64,000 nucleotides of DNA. It comes from Anaerostipes caccae L1-92 (lineage in GTDB: Bacteria > Bacillota > Clostridia > Lachnospirales > Lachnospiraceae). The stretch's first letter is position 1. Every line of letters starts with the position of its first letter. Shown in pieces: positions 18,724 to 27,427 of the stretch. The translations under genes were made by a program, and so were the position numbers. The notes under the pieces were generated by a model. That model worked only from the letters and a program-made list of their open reading frames with translations. It was not told the DNA's origin and did not search any database. Location of the stretch: contig NZ_AP023027.1 of the NCBI RefSeq assembly GCF_014467075.1, forward strand, positions 581,001 to 645,000, read 5' to 3'.

Positions 18724-19593
18724 ATGTTAGTATCAGCAAAAGAGATGTTGAATAAGGCAAAAGCCGGACACTACGCTGTAGGACAGTTTAACATCAATAA
18801 TCTGGAGTGGACAAAGGCAATCTTATTGGCAGCAGAAGAGACAAGATCACCGGTGATCTTAGGTGTTTCTGAAGGTGCCGGAAAATATATGACAGGATAC
18901 AAGACAGTGGTTGGAATGGTAAACGGAATGTTAGAAGGATTAAACATTTCTGTACCGGTTGCCCTTCACTTAGACCATGGTTCTTATGAAGGATGCAATG
19001 CTTGTATCGAAGCAGGTTTTTCTTCTGTTATGTTCGACGGATCACACTACCCGATCGAAGAGAATATTGAAAAAACCAAGGAATTGGTTCAGGTAACAAG
19101 AGGAAAAGGAATGTCCATCGAAGCTGAAGTAGGTTCCATCGGCGGAGAAGAAGACGGAGTCATCGGAAAAGGTGAATGTGCAGATCCTGAAGAGTGTAAG
19201 GCAGTCGCTGACTTAGGTGTTACGATGCTTGCAGCGGGAATCGGAAACATCCACGGAAAATATCCTGAAAACTGGGAAGGATTAAGCTTCGAGACACTGG
19301 ATGCGATCCAGAAGCTGACAGGAGACATGCCGTTAGTACTGCACGGCGGTACAGGAATCCCTGATGACATGATCAAAAAAGCAATCACTCTCGGAGTCGC
19401 AAAGATCAACGTAAACACAGAGTGCCAGATTGCATTTGCCGAGGCTACACGCGGATACATTGAAGCAGGCAAAGACAGAGAAGGAAAAGGATTTGACCCG
19501 CGTAAATTACTTGCTCCTGGTACAGATGCGATCAAAGACATGGTGATCACAAAGATCAAGTTATTCGGATCTGAGGGAAAAGCAGACGAGTAA
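18724..19593 (+). CDS. fba: Class II fructose-1,6-bisphosphate aldolase
   Basis: The 289-residue zinc aldolase splits or forms fructose 1,6-bisphosphate in glycolysis. Metal ligands and motifs are visible: HLDHGS (about 80), EAEVGSIGGEEDG (about 134), the histidine in GNIHGKYP, LHGGTGIP (about 209) and INVNTECQ. Codon use is strongly biased and the gene stands alone between its own promoter and terminator, as expected of a highly expressed housekeeping gene. It is distinct from the GatY-like aldolase at 40523-41380. Confidence 0.94.
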   Translation: MLVSAKEMLNKAKAGHYAVGQFNINNLEWTKAILLAAEETRSPVILGVSEGAGKYMTGYKTVVGMVNGMLEGLNISVPVALHLDHGSYEGCNACIEAGFSSVMFDGSHYPIEENIEKTKELVQVTRGKGMSIEAEVGSIGGEEDGVIGKGECADPEECKAVADLGVTMLAAGIGNIHGKYPENWEGLSFETLDAIQKLTGDMPLVLHGGTGIPDDMIKKAITLGVAKINVNTECQIAFAEATRGYIEAGKDREGKGFDPRKLLAPGTDAIKDMVITKIKLFGSEGKADE

Positions 19594-19610
19594 AATAATA
19601 TATGAAGGAA

Positions 19611-19639
19611 AGCGCATCTCCAGATGGGATGCGCTTTTT
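19611..19639 (+). terminator. Rho-independent terminator of fba
   Basis: AGCGCATC pairs with GATGCGCT around a 9-base loop and is followed directly by a T-run. Confidence 0.88.
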
Positions 19640-19757
19640 GTGTGAAAAATTTTAAGTGAAAGTTTCCGGCAGTATTTTTATGAATGTCTGTGATTTTTTC
19701 AGCAGTATTTAGTATAATAAAAAAAGGCTGAAAATCAGTGGGAAAGGACTGACAGAT

Positions 19758-20867
19758 ATGAATATACTGGTGAATCTCCTTGTGGCTCTGGAAATGCTGA
19801 CCGTCAATATGAACGTAGTAAATCTGTGCTGCACGAGAAAGTATTCTCTGATAAAGACAGTTTTTGTCATCGCAGTATTTTCTTTGTTTTTGGTTACTGT
19901 ATCATATGCAGTCCTGTCCAGAGGAAAGAATTTCGGAAACGGAAATGGGATGTTTGCTCTGATAGGAGCCATGTATGTGTTTCCTCTGAAATATCTGTAT
20001 GCGGAACCATGGAAAAGGATCATCAGCATTGCCTGTTCATCCTGGATCTATACGATGCTCATTTTCTCTGTCTCAGTCCATGCCGTGAAGATATTTCAGA
20101 CAGAAAATTTTGCCGGTACGGTCCTTGCAGTCCAGACCCTCCTTTATTTTATTACGTCAGTATTCTTTGTCTCATGGATCAGAGAGAAGCTGGTAAGAGC
20201 ACTGAAGTTCATGGAAGACGGAACAAAGAATATTTTCCTGATCTTCAGTCTCAGCTGGTTTTTAACTATGGTATTGTTTAATGTACAATTTACTTATCCC
20301 CAAAACCGTATTCTGAAAGTCATATGTCTGCTTGTGCTGGCGCTGAATGTCACCTTGAATTTTATTATTATATATTATCTGGTAGTAAATTATAAAAATA
20401 TAAATGATTTAAAAGAGATCGCCTATATGGACAGCCTGACAGGATTAAAAAACCGCAACAGCCTGTTCCATGACGCGCAGGAATTGATTCGGAAGAATCA
20501 GAGATTTTATCTGATTTTTATCGATCTGGACTGCTTTAAACAGGTGAACGATCTGTACGGGCATCTGGCCGGAGATGAGTATCTCTGTGTATTTGCAGGG
20601 AAGACAGAAAAGTTTTTGAAAAATCAGGGTATGCTGTACCGTATGTCGGGCGATGAGTTTATCTGTCTGTTTATGGAAAAAGACCCGGAAGAATTTTTAG
20701 AAAAGCTTTCACACCTCAGCTTCAGTGTGACTGACTGTTATATACCGTTTAAGGGATGCAGCGCAGGGAGCGCTGTGTTTCCGGATGACTGCCTGTCGCT
20801 GGACAAGCTGATTTCTTTGGCGGATAAAAAGATGTACCGTAAGAAAAATAAGAAGCACAGCTGCTGA
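19758..20867 (+). CDS. Integral membrane diguanylate cyclase
   Basis: The 369-residue protein has about seven hydrophobic segments in residues 1-215 and a C-terminal GGDEF domain (about 225-366). The metal/nucleotide motif FIDLDCFKQVND and the signature SGDEF (a tolerated variant of GGDEF) are intact, so it should make c-di-GMP. The RxxD inhibitory site normally found upstream of the signature is not present (KNQG there), so product inhibition may be missing. The membrane part probably senses an unknown signal. Confidence 0.88.
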   Translation: MNILVNLLVALEMLTVNMNVVNLCCTRKYSLIKTVFVIAVFSLFLVTVSYAVLSRGKNFGNGNGMFALIGAMYVFPLKYLYAEPWKRIISIACSSWIYTMLIFSVSVHAVKIFQTENFAGTVLAVQTLLYFITSVFFVSWIREKLVRALKFMEDGTKNIFLIFSLSWFLTMVLFNVQFTYPQNRILKVICLLVLALNVTLNFIIIYYLVVNYKNINDLKEIAYMDSLTGLKNRNSLFHDAQELIRKNQRFYLIFIDLDCFKQVNDLYGHLAGDEYLCVFAGKTEKFLKNQGMLYRMSGDEFICLFMEKDPEEFLEKLSHLSFSVTDCYIPFKGCSAGSAVFPDDCLSLDKLISLADKKMYRKKNKKHSC

Positions 20868-20892
20868 ATGATCATTTTTTTATTATCGTTTA

Positions 20893-20936
20893 TTGACAAA
20901 AAAATGTCGCCGTATTATAGTATTCCTATAAAGGAA
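20893..20936 (+). promoter_or_regulatory. Promoter and palindrome before the TrmB-type regulator
   Basis: TTGACA (20893-20898), 17 bases, then TATAGT (20916-20921). Immediately downstream is TTCCTATAAAGGAA (20923-20936), with inverted TTCCT/AGGAA arms. It lies at the expected transcription start, a good place for an autoregulatory operator. Confidence 0.6.
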
Positions 20937-20954
20937 CACGAATGGAGGCGCAGA

Positions 20955-21653
20955 ATGGAAAATGTTGAATGTCTGATGAATTTCGGGCTGACCAGGCAGG
21001 AAGCGAATCTCTATGTTCTTCTGGTCTTGGAGGGAGAACTGAATGGATATGAGGCAGCGAAAAAAAGCGGCATCTCCAGGTCCAACACCTACAATGCGCT
21101 GGCAGGACTTGTGGAAAAAGGGGCCGCCTATATGTCCGAGGAAGACACTGTGAAATATCAGGCAGTGCCTGTGGAGGAGTTCTGTGACAATAAGATCCGG
21201 GACTTGAAAAAAAGCAAAAAAGAGCTTGCTGCAAAACTTCCGAAACAGAGGATTAATAAGGGGGCATATCTGACCATTAAAGGGGAAAGACAGATCCTTG
21301 ACAAGTTTACGAATATGCTGAGGGAGACAAAAGAACGGGTCTATGTGTCTGCTTCCAACGAAAAGCTGAACATGTTCCGGGAGTATTTTACCGATTTAGC
21401 CGGCCGCGGCATCAAAGTAGTGATCATTACCAATGAGCCTTTTGAGCTTAAAGGGGCCATCATCTATCTGACGGAGCATAAGAAAGAACAGATCCGCCTG
21501 ATCACAGACTCTACCTATGTGCTCACGGGCGATCTTGTGGACCGGTATAATGCAGCCTGTCTGTATTCCAGCAATCATAATCTGGCAGAGGTATTCAAAG
21601 ACGCTCTCGCCAATGAGATAAAACTATTAGAAATCAAGAAAGGGAATCAATAA
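20955..21653 (+). CDS. TrmB-family transcriptional regulator
   Basis: This regulator of about 232 residues has an N-terminal TrmB winged helix (about 1-75; FGLTRQEANLYVLLVLEGELNGYEAAKKSGISRSNTYN region). The C-terminal phospholipase-D-like ligand domain (about 100-225) includes RVYVSASNEKL. The frame stays open upstream to 20868, but GGAGG at 20944-20948 fixes the ATG at 20955, and a promoter lies inside the upstream extension. It ends one base before lysA, so it may control lysine synthesis; its ligand is unknown. Confidence 0.85.
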   Translation: MENVECLMNFGLTRQEANLYVLLVLEGELNGYEAAKKSGISRSNTYNALAGLVEKGAAYMSEEDTVKYQAVPVEEFCDNKIRDLKKSKKELAAKLPKQRINKGAYLTIKGERQILDKFTNMLRETKERVYVSASNEKLNMFREYFTDLAGRGIKVVIITNEPFELKGAIIYLTEHKKEQIRLITDSTYVLTGDLVDRYNAACLYSSNHNLAEVFKDALANEIKLLEIKKGNQ

Positions 21654-21654
21654 A

Positions 21655-22905
21655 ATGGCAAAAAAACCGTTTGTAACAAAAGAACAATTAGACGAAATCG
21701 TAAAGAAGTATCCGACTCCGTTTCATTTATATGATGAAAAAGGAATCCGGGAGACTGCAAGGAATTTAAATAAGGCATTTTCCTGGAACAAAGGATTTAA
21801 AGAATATTTTGCCGTGAAAGCGACACCGAACCCTACGATCTTAAAGATTTTAAAAGAAGAGGGATGCGGAACCGACTGTTCTTCACTGACAGAACTTATG
21901 ATGTCTGACCGCTGCGGATTTGATGGAAGTGAGATCATGTTTTCTTCCAACGACACACCGGCTGAAGAATTTGTGCTTGCGAAAAAACTGGGAGCCACGA
22001 TCAATCTGGATGACATCACACATATTGACTTTCTGAAAGAAGCAGCAGGCATTCCGGAAGTCATTTCCTGCCGGTACAATCCGGGCGGTGTGTTCTCTCT
22101 CGGAACAGATATCATGGATAACCCCGGAGACGCTAAGTACGGCATGACGAGGGCTCAGATGACAGAGGCGTTTTTAAAACTGAAAGAACTGGGTGTCAAA
22201 GAATTCGGAATTCATTCTTTCCTGGCCAGCAACACAGTGACTAATGAGTATTATCCGACCCTTGCAAAACAGCTGTTTGAACTGGCAGTGGAACTCCAGA
22301 AAGAGACCGGTGTGCACATCGGATTTATCAATCTCTCAGGCGGCGTTGGTGTCCCTTATCTTCCGGATCAGGAGGGCAATGACATCGCAGTGATCGGTGA
22401 AGGGGTACACAAGGCTTTTGATGAAGTACTTGTCCCTGCGGGTATGGGAGATGTGAAAATCTTTACGGAACTGGGCCGCTATATGCTGGCGCCGAACGGT
22501 CATCTGGTGACAAAGGCGATCCATGAAAAGCACACCCACAAAGAATATATCGGCGTGGATGCCTGTGCGGTCAACCTGATGCGTCCGGCGATGTACGGAG
22601 CTTACCACCATATTACTGTGGTGGGAAAAGAAAATGAGCCGTGTGACCACATGTATGACATCACCGGATCTCTCTGTGAAAATAACGATAAATTCGCCAT
22701 CGACAGAAAGCTTCCCGAGATTGAGAACGGAGATCTGCTGGTGATCCATGATACCGGAGCACATGGTTTTGCCATGGGATATAACTACAACGGAAAATTA
22801 AAATCAGCGGAGATTTTATTGAAAGAGGACGGAAGCACGGAGATGATCAGAAGGGCTGAGACGCCGGAAGATTATTTTGCTACGATTGAAGGGTTTAACT
22901 TCTAA
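21655..22905 (+). CDS. lysA: Diaminopimelate decarboxylase
   Basis: The 416-residue PLP enzyme of the group IV decarboxylase family converts meso-diaminopimelate to lysine. The PLP lysine lies in YFAVKATPNP (near residue 53), the glycine-rich phosphate loop in NLSGGVGVPY, and the cofactor residues in TELGRYMLAP and DITGSLCENND. A biosynthetic arginine decarboxylase of the same fold is less likely, given the DapDC-like CENND motif and the length. It is translated right after the TrmB-type regulator. Confidence 0.9.
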   Translation: MAKKPFVTKEQLDEIVKKYPTPFHLYDEKGIRETARNLNKAFSWNKGFKEYFAVKATPNPTILKILKEEGCGTDCSSLTELMMSDRCGFDGSEIMFSSNDTPAEEFVLAKKLGATINLDDITHIDFLKEAAGIPEVISCRYNPGGVFSLGTDIMDNPGDAKYGMTRAQMTEAFLKLKELGVKEFGIHSFLASNTVTNEYYPTLAKQLFELAVELQKETGVHIGFINLSGGVGVPYLPDQEGNDIAVIGEGVHKAFDEVLVPAGMGDVKIFTELGRYMLAPNGHLVTKAIHEKHTHKEYIGVDACAVNLMRPAMYGAYHHITVVGKENEPCDHMYDITGSLCENNDKFAIDRKLPEIENGDLLVIHDTGAHGFAMGYNYNGKLKSAEILLKEDGSTEMIRRAETPEDYFATIEGFNF

Positions 22906-22926
22906 AGAATACGATAATGAAAGAAG

Positions 22927-22961
22927 GCAGGTTCTGTATGCAGACAGGATCTGTCTTTTTA
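22927..22961 (+). terminator. Rho-independent terminator of lysA
   Basis: GGCAGGTTCTGT pairs with ACAGGATCTGTC (with G-U pairs) around a 6-base loop and is followed by five T. Confidence 0.75.
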
Positions 22962-22985
22962 TGTGGCGTAATTTTTTGAAATAGT

Positions 22986-23013
22986 TTGCGGCAAAATAGT
23001 CTTATGATATAAT
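22986..23013 (+). promoter_or_regulatory. Promoter of the lipoprotein cluster
   Basis: TTGCGG (22986-22991), a 16-base spacer and TATAAT (23008-23013) lie 63 bases before the chosen ATG of the lipoprotein gene. Confidence 0.55.
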
Positions 23014-23076
23014 GATTGTAATGATAGTTTTGATTATTGAATTAGTTAATAATGACTGCCGTTGGAGGATTGCAGG

Positions 23077-24108
23077 ATGCAGAAATTTATGAAGGAGATA
23101 GAAGTAATAACATTATTATCGCTGATGTTTTTGTTGACGGGCTGCCAGAAACATGAGTCTTTACAAACGAATCCGGAAGATCAGCTTGCGATCTCTATTA
23201 TGACAACCAGGAACGGACAAAAGGCAGGTACATTTGAGAGTGATATTTATCTGTTTGACATGAAAACTGCGAAAACAAAAAAGATAGCAACGGTTCCGTA
23301 TACTTCTCAATATCCGCTTTCTGTATATGATCCTCAGAAAAAGCTGCTCTATTATTCATCCAGGTTAAAAGGGACACATGAGGATGAAGTCTTTGTATAT
23401 GACTGCAGGACAAAGGAAACAAGGCAGCTGACCGACTGGTGTGATGTCCTGAATTATATGTTTATCAAAGAAGATAAGCTGTATCTTGCTGCAATGGATA
23501 CGAAAAAAACAATCATTACATCATACTGGTGTGACAGAGAGACAGGAAAGCCAACAGATTTAACATGGGATCACGATCTCTTTGTGGATTACGTGACATA
23601 CAATCCTTTGACAAAGGGTTTGTACTGTAATCTTTATTCCGACAGAGAATCATATAAAAGGCTTAATGAACCTGAAAATGGGATCAGACAAAGATTCTAT
23701 CAAATCAAACCGGATGGATCTTTCAGACTGATCACAGAAGAGAAAAGGAAGATCATCGGTTCTCTTGTGGCAAACAGCCGAAAGATGCTCTACATAAGGA
23801 AAAATACAAGCGTGCCCAATGTTCCCGAAATGAAAGGCTTAAAAGAACAGATCATAGAAGTGGTATCCTATGATTTTCAGTCAAAAAAGAAAACGGTTTT
23901 ATCAGAGAAAGATAAATCATTATACCAAATGGGTTTTATCTACCTGGACAGGAAGGGAACGACTCTCTATGGGCTGAAAAAGGGGCAGGGACTGGGAGAT
24001 CCCGATAAACTGGTATCCTATGACCTGAAAACTCACAAAGAAAAAATTTTGTTTCGATATCCCGGAACAGAAGGTGCCATCAACAATGCATGTGTTGTAA
24101 AAAAATAA
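23077..24108 (+). CDS. Secreted lipoprotein, beta-propeller-like, function unknown
   Basis: This protein of 343 residues starts at the ATG eight bases after GGAGG (23064-23068). Residues 1-25 form a lipoprotein signal ending in the lipobox LLTGC. The rest is a series of repeats of the kind YLFDMKTAKTKKIA, VFVYDCRTKETRQLTDW and VSYDLKTHKEKILF. These resemble TolB/WD-like propeller blades, so it is probably a surface binding protein. No catalytic residues are recognised. It opens an AT-richer cluster with two further unassigned genes. Confidence 0.75.
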   Translation: MQKFMKEIEVITLLSLMFLLTGCQKHESLQTNPEDQLAISIMTTRNGQKAGTFESDIYLFDMKTAKTKKIATVPYTSQYPLSVYDPQKKLLYYSSRLKGTHEDEVFVYDCRTKETRQLTDWCDVLNYMFIKEDKLYLAAMDTKKTIITSYWCDRETGKPTDLTWDHDLFVDYVTYNPLTKGLYCNLYSDRESYKRLNEPENGIRQRFYQIKPDGSFRLITEEKRKIIGSLVANSRKMLYIRKNTSVPNVPEMKGLKEQIIEVVSYDFQSKKKTVLSEKDKSLYQMGFIYLDRKGTTLYGLKKGQGLGDPDKLVSYDLKTHKEKILFRYPGTEGAINNACVVKK

Positions 24109-24130
24109 AAGGCTTGCAGGAGGTGTATGA

Positions 24131-24583
24131 ATGTTAAAGAGAAAATTATTATGGTGTTTCGTAATCTCCTGTTTTCTTCTGCTGATGTTTGGCACCGGCA
24201 GTCAGGCAAGGGGACGAGAACAAATAATAGAATCAACCGAGATACCTGAACCAATGCAGCCGGGCAGTGAGATTGTGTTTGTAGACAGCAGTCATTATAA
24301 AATTTTAAAAGGGGGACTTCCGCACAAAAAACTGAGAGAAGAAGATAAAAATCTTTCAAAAAACTCGGAGTTAGAAGAAGGACTTGTGATCAGAGAAGAA
24401 TATCCGGTTCCAAAAAAGGGGGTAAAAGTAACTTATGCAGATGACGGATACATTAATCGGATTTTATATCATGGAGAGGACTACGAAGGTTCCGATCATG
24501 TAGAAATAAACAATGTTGATATAGGAGAGATATTTTCAAAATGGACTGCTCCTGTTCTTTTGTTTTTCTTTGAGAAGGTATAG
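24131..24583 (+). CDS. Exported protein of unknown function
   Basis: The 150-residue protein has an N-terminal signal peptide (LLWCFVISCFLLLMFGTGSQA) and then a polar, charged body with no recognised motif. It ends in a short hydrophobic stretch (APVLLFFFEKV). It follows the lipoprotein by 22 bases with GGAGG upstream, so the two are probably one operon. No homologous family is recognised. Confidence 0.6.
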   Translation: MLKRKLLWCFVISCFLLLMFGTGSQARGREQIIESTEIPEPMQPGSEIVFVDSSHYKILKGGLPHKKLREEDKNLSKNSELEEGLVIREEYPVPKKGVKVTYADDGYINRILYHGEDYEGSDHVEINNVDIGEIFSKWTAPVLLFFFEKV

Positions 24584-24639
24584 TCATCGGCCGTTATTCA
24601 CTCTGTCAGAACAGTTAATCACTGGAAAAGCATTTACAT

Positions 24640-24710
24640 CATAAAAACCTCCTGTTATATTTGCGTCATAAAAGAAACCGGATGAAAAGCAAAGACAGGA
24701 GGTTTTTATG
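24640..24710 (+). promoter_or_regulatory. Perfect 16-bp hairpin covering the ribosome-binding site and start codon of the next gene
   Basis: CATAAAAACCTCCTGT (24640-24655) and ACAGGAGGTTTTTATG (24695-24710) are exact reverse complements separated by 39 bases. The right arm contains AGGAGG and ends in the ATG of the gene at 24708. An RNA made from upstream would hide both. No T-run follows, so it is not an ordinary terminator. Confidence 0.75.
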
Positions 24711-25511
24711 GGTACATATCGAAGATTTGCATTTAAAGATGGAGTTTATATTAATAAAAATGCAGGGCGGGAATTTGATGAGGGAATCAAAGATTTGTTT
24801 CCGGATGTGTCGGCAGTGTGTCATAATTTTAGCTTTTCTCAGATAGAGAAAACAATTTTTTATACACTGTCAAACTTTTCTGATAATCCGGAAGCCGCAG
24901 CAGCGAATCTGCATAACCTTTCTCTTGCAGTTGCACATTTAGATCAAAACTCGGAAGCCTATCTAAATTCAATAGAATTGATAAAAATTATTGCAGTTAA
25001 CCTTGAGCCTCAAAGTCCGGAACAGGCGGAGAGCCTATGTGACTGTTTGAATAAGCTTCTATATATCTTAAACAGTGCTCCTGAAAATCTCAGGTATGGA
25101 AACAGCAGGTGGAATTCTTCCATCGGAGAGGAGTTTGACCCGCAGTTCTGGTGTTATGTGAATAATGAGGGTAATCTTCTTTCTTCAGATACCGGAATAC
25201 AGAATTCAGAGGATATTCAATTACCGGATGATCCCATAGAGGAAGGATTTTATCTCTATGATGAGGAAGAAGGATCGGTATTAGATTATATTATTGAGCA
25301 AGTAAAACCTGAGTCCCAGATCAGTATTTATACTGCATTAAATGAACTGTATGATAAACCGTTTATTTATTCTTCTTCTAATCTGGGAGGAGAGTTTTAT
25401 CCGTCAACACATTCTAAGATCAAGCCATCTGACAAGCCGATCTATCACTGGGGAGTGACAAAACGTGATTCCCAAGGGACAGAATTAGAATGGGGATGGA
25501 AAAAGCTGTAA
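24708..25511 (+). CDS. Uncharacterised 267-residue cytosolic protein
   Basis: No family is recognised. There is no signal peptide or membrane segment. The N-terminal MGTYRRFAFKDGVYINK is followed by an alpha-helical acidic middle (residues 40-130), a low-complexity acidic stretch near 165-190 (PDDPIEEGFYLYDEEEG) and a basic Trp-rich end (WGVTKRDSQGTELEWGWKK). The start is fixed by AGGAGG five bases upstream, which lies in a strong hairpin. Codon use is AT-richer than in the neighbouring metabolic genes, so transfer is possible. Confidence 0.65.
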   Translation: MGTYRRFAFKDGVYINKNAGREFDEGIKDLFPDVSAVCHNFSFSQIEKTIFYTLSNFSDNPEAAAANLHNLSLAVAHLDQNSEAYLNSIELIKIIAVNLEPQSPEQAESLCDCLNKLLYILNSAPENLRYGNSRWNSSIGEEFDPQFWCYVNNEGNLLSSDTGIQNSEDIQLPDDPIEEGFYLYDEEEGSVLDYIIEQVKPESQISIYTALNELYDKPFIYSSSNLGGEFYPSTHSKIKPSDKPIYHWGVTKRDSQGTELEWGWKKL

Positions 25512-25545
25512 TGTATGAATTAAAAATTTGGTGATGCGGAACTCA

Positions 25546-25574
25546 TTGACAATACTGGACTCCATGTGTAAGAT
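25546..25574 (+). promoter_or_regulatory. Promoter of the AraC-type regulator
   Basis: TTGACA (25546-25551), exactly 17 bases, TAAGAT (25569-25574). It lies 47 bases upstream of the start codon at 25622. Confidence 0.6.
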
Positions 25575-25621
25575 TAACTCGTTACAGAGAAAGAAGTATT
25601 TTTGTAAAAAGAGAGGTCATC

Positions 25622-26521
25622 ATGGGTAATATTCCTGTCTACGGAATGGAACATACATTTTTGGATGAAAAAACCGGGCTCCTGTATCGGAATTCCCGGT
25701 TTCGGCAGACGGCGTCCATCCATACCCACACCTTTTATGAATTTTTTATCGTCGCAGAAGGAAGTGCCCTGCACCTTGTCAATGATTCCATCCAGACGAT
25801 CACACAGGGGGATCTTGTCTTTATACGGCCGAAAGATACCCACAGCTATCAGTTCTACTATTCGGATGACTTCCGTATTATAAATATCGGATTCAGTGAA
25901 CAGCTGCTGCAGAATATACGGTTATTTCTGGATCACACGGCCATGCTCCGGACGCTGACGGAGTCGGAGCTGCCGCCGTGTGTCCGCTTAGATAAATCCG
26001 GCAGGGAGGAAATCAGTGTACGGTTTGAGGAGATCGGCGCCCTCATGGACACACCAAAGATTCAAAAAACCGTATTTTATGCCAAATGCTGTCTTGCAGA
26101 CGTATTTACAAGGTATTTCTTTTCCTATGACACGGAGGAGTTTCCCACAGCCAGCTGTCCTTCCTGGTTTCAGCCCATGCTGAACGAGATGCAGAAATTT
26201 GATAACCTGAGGATCGGGTTTCCGAAAATGATCGAATTGTCCTCATGTTCTTCCAATCATCTGTGCAGGGTATTTAAGTCTGTGATGTCCGTGACTCCAA
26301 CTGAGTATATCAACAGTAAGCGTCTGGAATATTCGGTTTATCTTCTCACACAGACCTCTAAAGAGATCATAGAGATCAGCATGCTGTGCGGCTTTTCTTC
26401 CCTGAGTCATTTTTATCATCTGTTTAAAAAGAAATACCAGTGTCCGCCGTCCAGGTTCCGGAAGATGAATGGAAATTACATTCAGGATTCCAGCCCTAAA
26501 ACAACAGGAACGGATTTGTAG
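25622..26521 (+). CDS. AraC-family transcriptional regulator with cupin sensor
   Basis: The 299-residue regulator has an N-terminal cupin domain (about 20-130; HTHTFYEFFIVAEGSALHLV). The C-terminal double helix-turn-helix (about 190-290) contains SSNHLCRVFKSVMSVTPTEYINSKRLEYSVYLL and the CGFSSLSHFYHLFKKKY signature. It probably senses a sugar, but its target is not shown. It runs convergent to deoC and overlaps its 3' end by 40 bases. Confidence 0.88.
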   Translation: MGNIPVYGMEHTFLDEKTGLLYRNSRFRQTASIHTHTFYEFFIVAEGSALHLVNDSIQTITQGDLVFIRPKDTHSYQFYYSDDFRIINIGFSEQLLQNIRLFLDHTAMLRTLTESELPPCVRLDKSGREEISVRFEEIGALMDTPKIQKTVFYAKCCLADVFTRYFFSYDTEEFPTASCPSWFQPMLNEMQKFDNLRIGFPKMIELSSCSSNHLCRVFKSVMSVTPTEYINSKRLEYSVYLLTQTSKEIIEISMLCGFSSLSHFYHLFKKKYQCPPSRFRKMNGNYIQDSSPKTTGTDL

Positions 26522-27195
26522 CCGACACCCATTCTGTCGATTCCCATATCGATCAGCTGTAAGAAATGTTCTCTCGTGCGGATGCATCCGCTTCCCTTGA
26601 TCTTACACTTCTCACCTACTTCGTCCATCATGAGCTGTATGACATCCGGCGCCGCTCCCCGCAGTTCATATCCGGTGAGGAAACCTGTACTTGTCTTCAC
26701 AAAATCTGCACCTGCCTCCATACAGCAGCGGCAGGTTTTTTTAATCTGTTCTTCTGTGAGAGCATCAGTCTCAAAGATCACTTTTAATTCCTTGCCGTAT
26801 TTGTGTGCAGTATCGGCACAGGCTTTCAGGTCCGCAGTGACCTTTTCATATTCTCCTGAGCGGATCAGGCCAAAGTTTGCCACAACATCGATCTCCGTCA
26901 CGGTATCGTATCCGGCTGCGATCTCGACCTGTGCGGTTTTGGATTCGGTAGAGCTGGTTCCGAAAGGAAAATCCGTGACCGGACAGAGGCCCGTTTCAGT
27001 GCCTTCCACATACGGGGTACAAAGCTCAATATAACCCGGATTGATGCAGATGGTGGCACATCCTAATTTCACTCCGTCTTTTGTCAGTTCTATGATCTGT
27101 TCTTCTGTAAACTCCGGTTTCAGAACGGAATAGTCGATATAAGAAGCCAGTTCTTTTACCGTCATTTCTTCAGCCTTTTTTGATATCTTTTTCAT
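26482..27195 (-). CDS. deoC: Deoxyribose-phosphate aldolase
   Basis: The 237-residue class I aldolase cleaves 2-deoxyribose 5-phosphate to glyceraldehyde 3-phosphate and acetaldehyde. The Schiff-base lysine lies in GADFVKTSTGF, and TEIDVVANFGLIRSGEYE and KIKGSGCIRT are typical. AGGAGG stands six bases before the ATG on the minus strand. It is a single gene without the usual deoA/pdp neighbours, divergent from the large PTS operon. A DeoC-like aldolase for another phosphorylated sugar is possible. Confidence 0.88.
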   Translation of the reverse strand: MKKISKKAEEMTVKELASYIDYSVLKPEFTEEQIIELTKDGVKLGCATICINPGYIELCTPYVEGTETGLCPVTDFPFGTSSTESKTAQVEIAAGYDTVTEIDVVANFGLIRSGEYEKVTADLKACADTAHKYGKELKVIFETDALTEEQIKKTCRCCMEAGADFVKTSTGFLTGYELRGAAPDVIQLMMDEVGEKCKIKGSGCIRTREHFLQLIDMGIDRMGVGYKSVPVVLGLES

Positions 27196-27427
27196 AGTAT
27201 ACCTCCTGTATTTTCATTGTTTATCACTGTAATTGCAATATATCATCATTTCAGCTGCATTTCTTGTCTTATAAAATCATTATTTTGTACTATATTGATA
27301 TGAAGAGGCGGTTTCTCGTTTTGGAACATCTTAAGAACTTCTGCATATGTGGAAAGCTTTTGGCATAGCTTTCAGGCTTTCAAATGTGCTACAATTTTGA
27401 TAAACCCCAGTAGAAGGAGAGAGGACA

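Noticed and set aside
24640..24710. Phase-variable invertible promoter flanked by inverted repeats
   Set aside because: The 39-bp segment is too short to carry a full promoter and no invertase gene is nearby, so a start-site hairpin is the simpler reading, though read data could reopen it.
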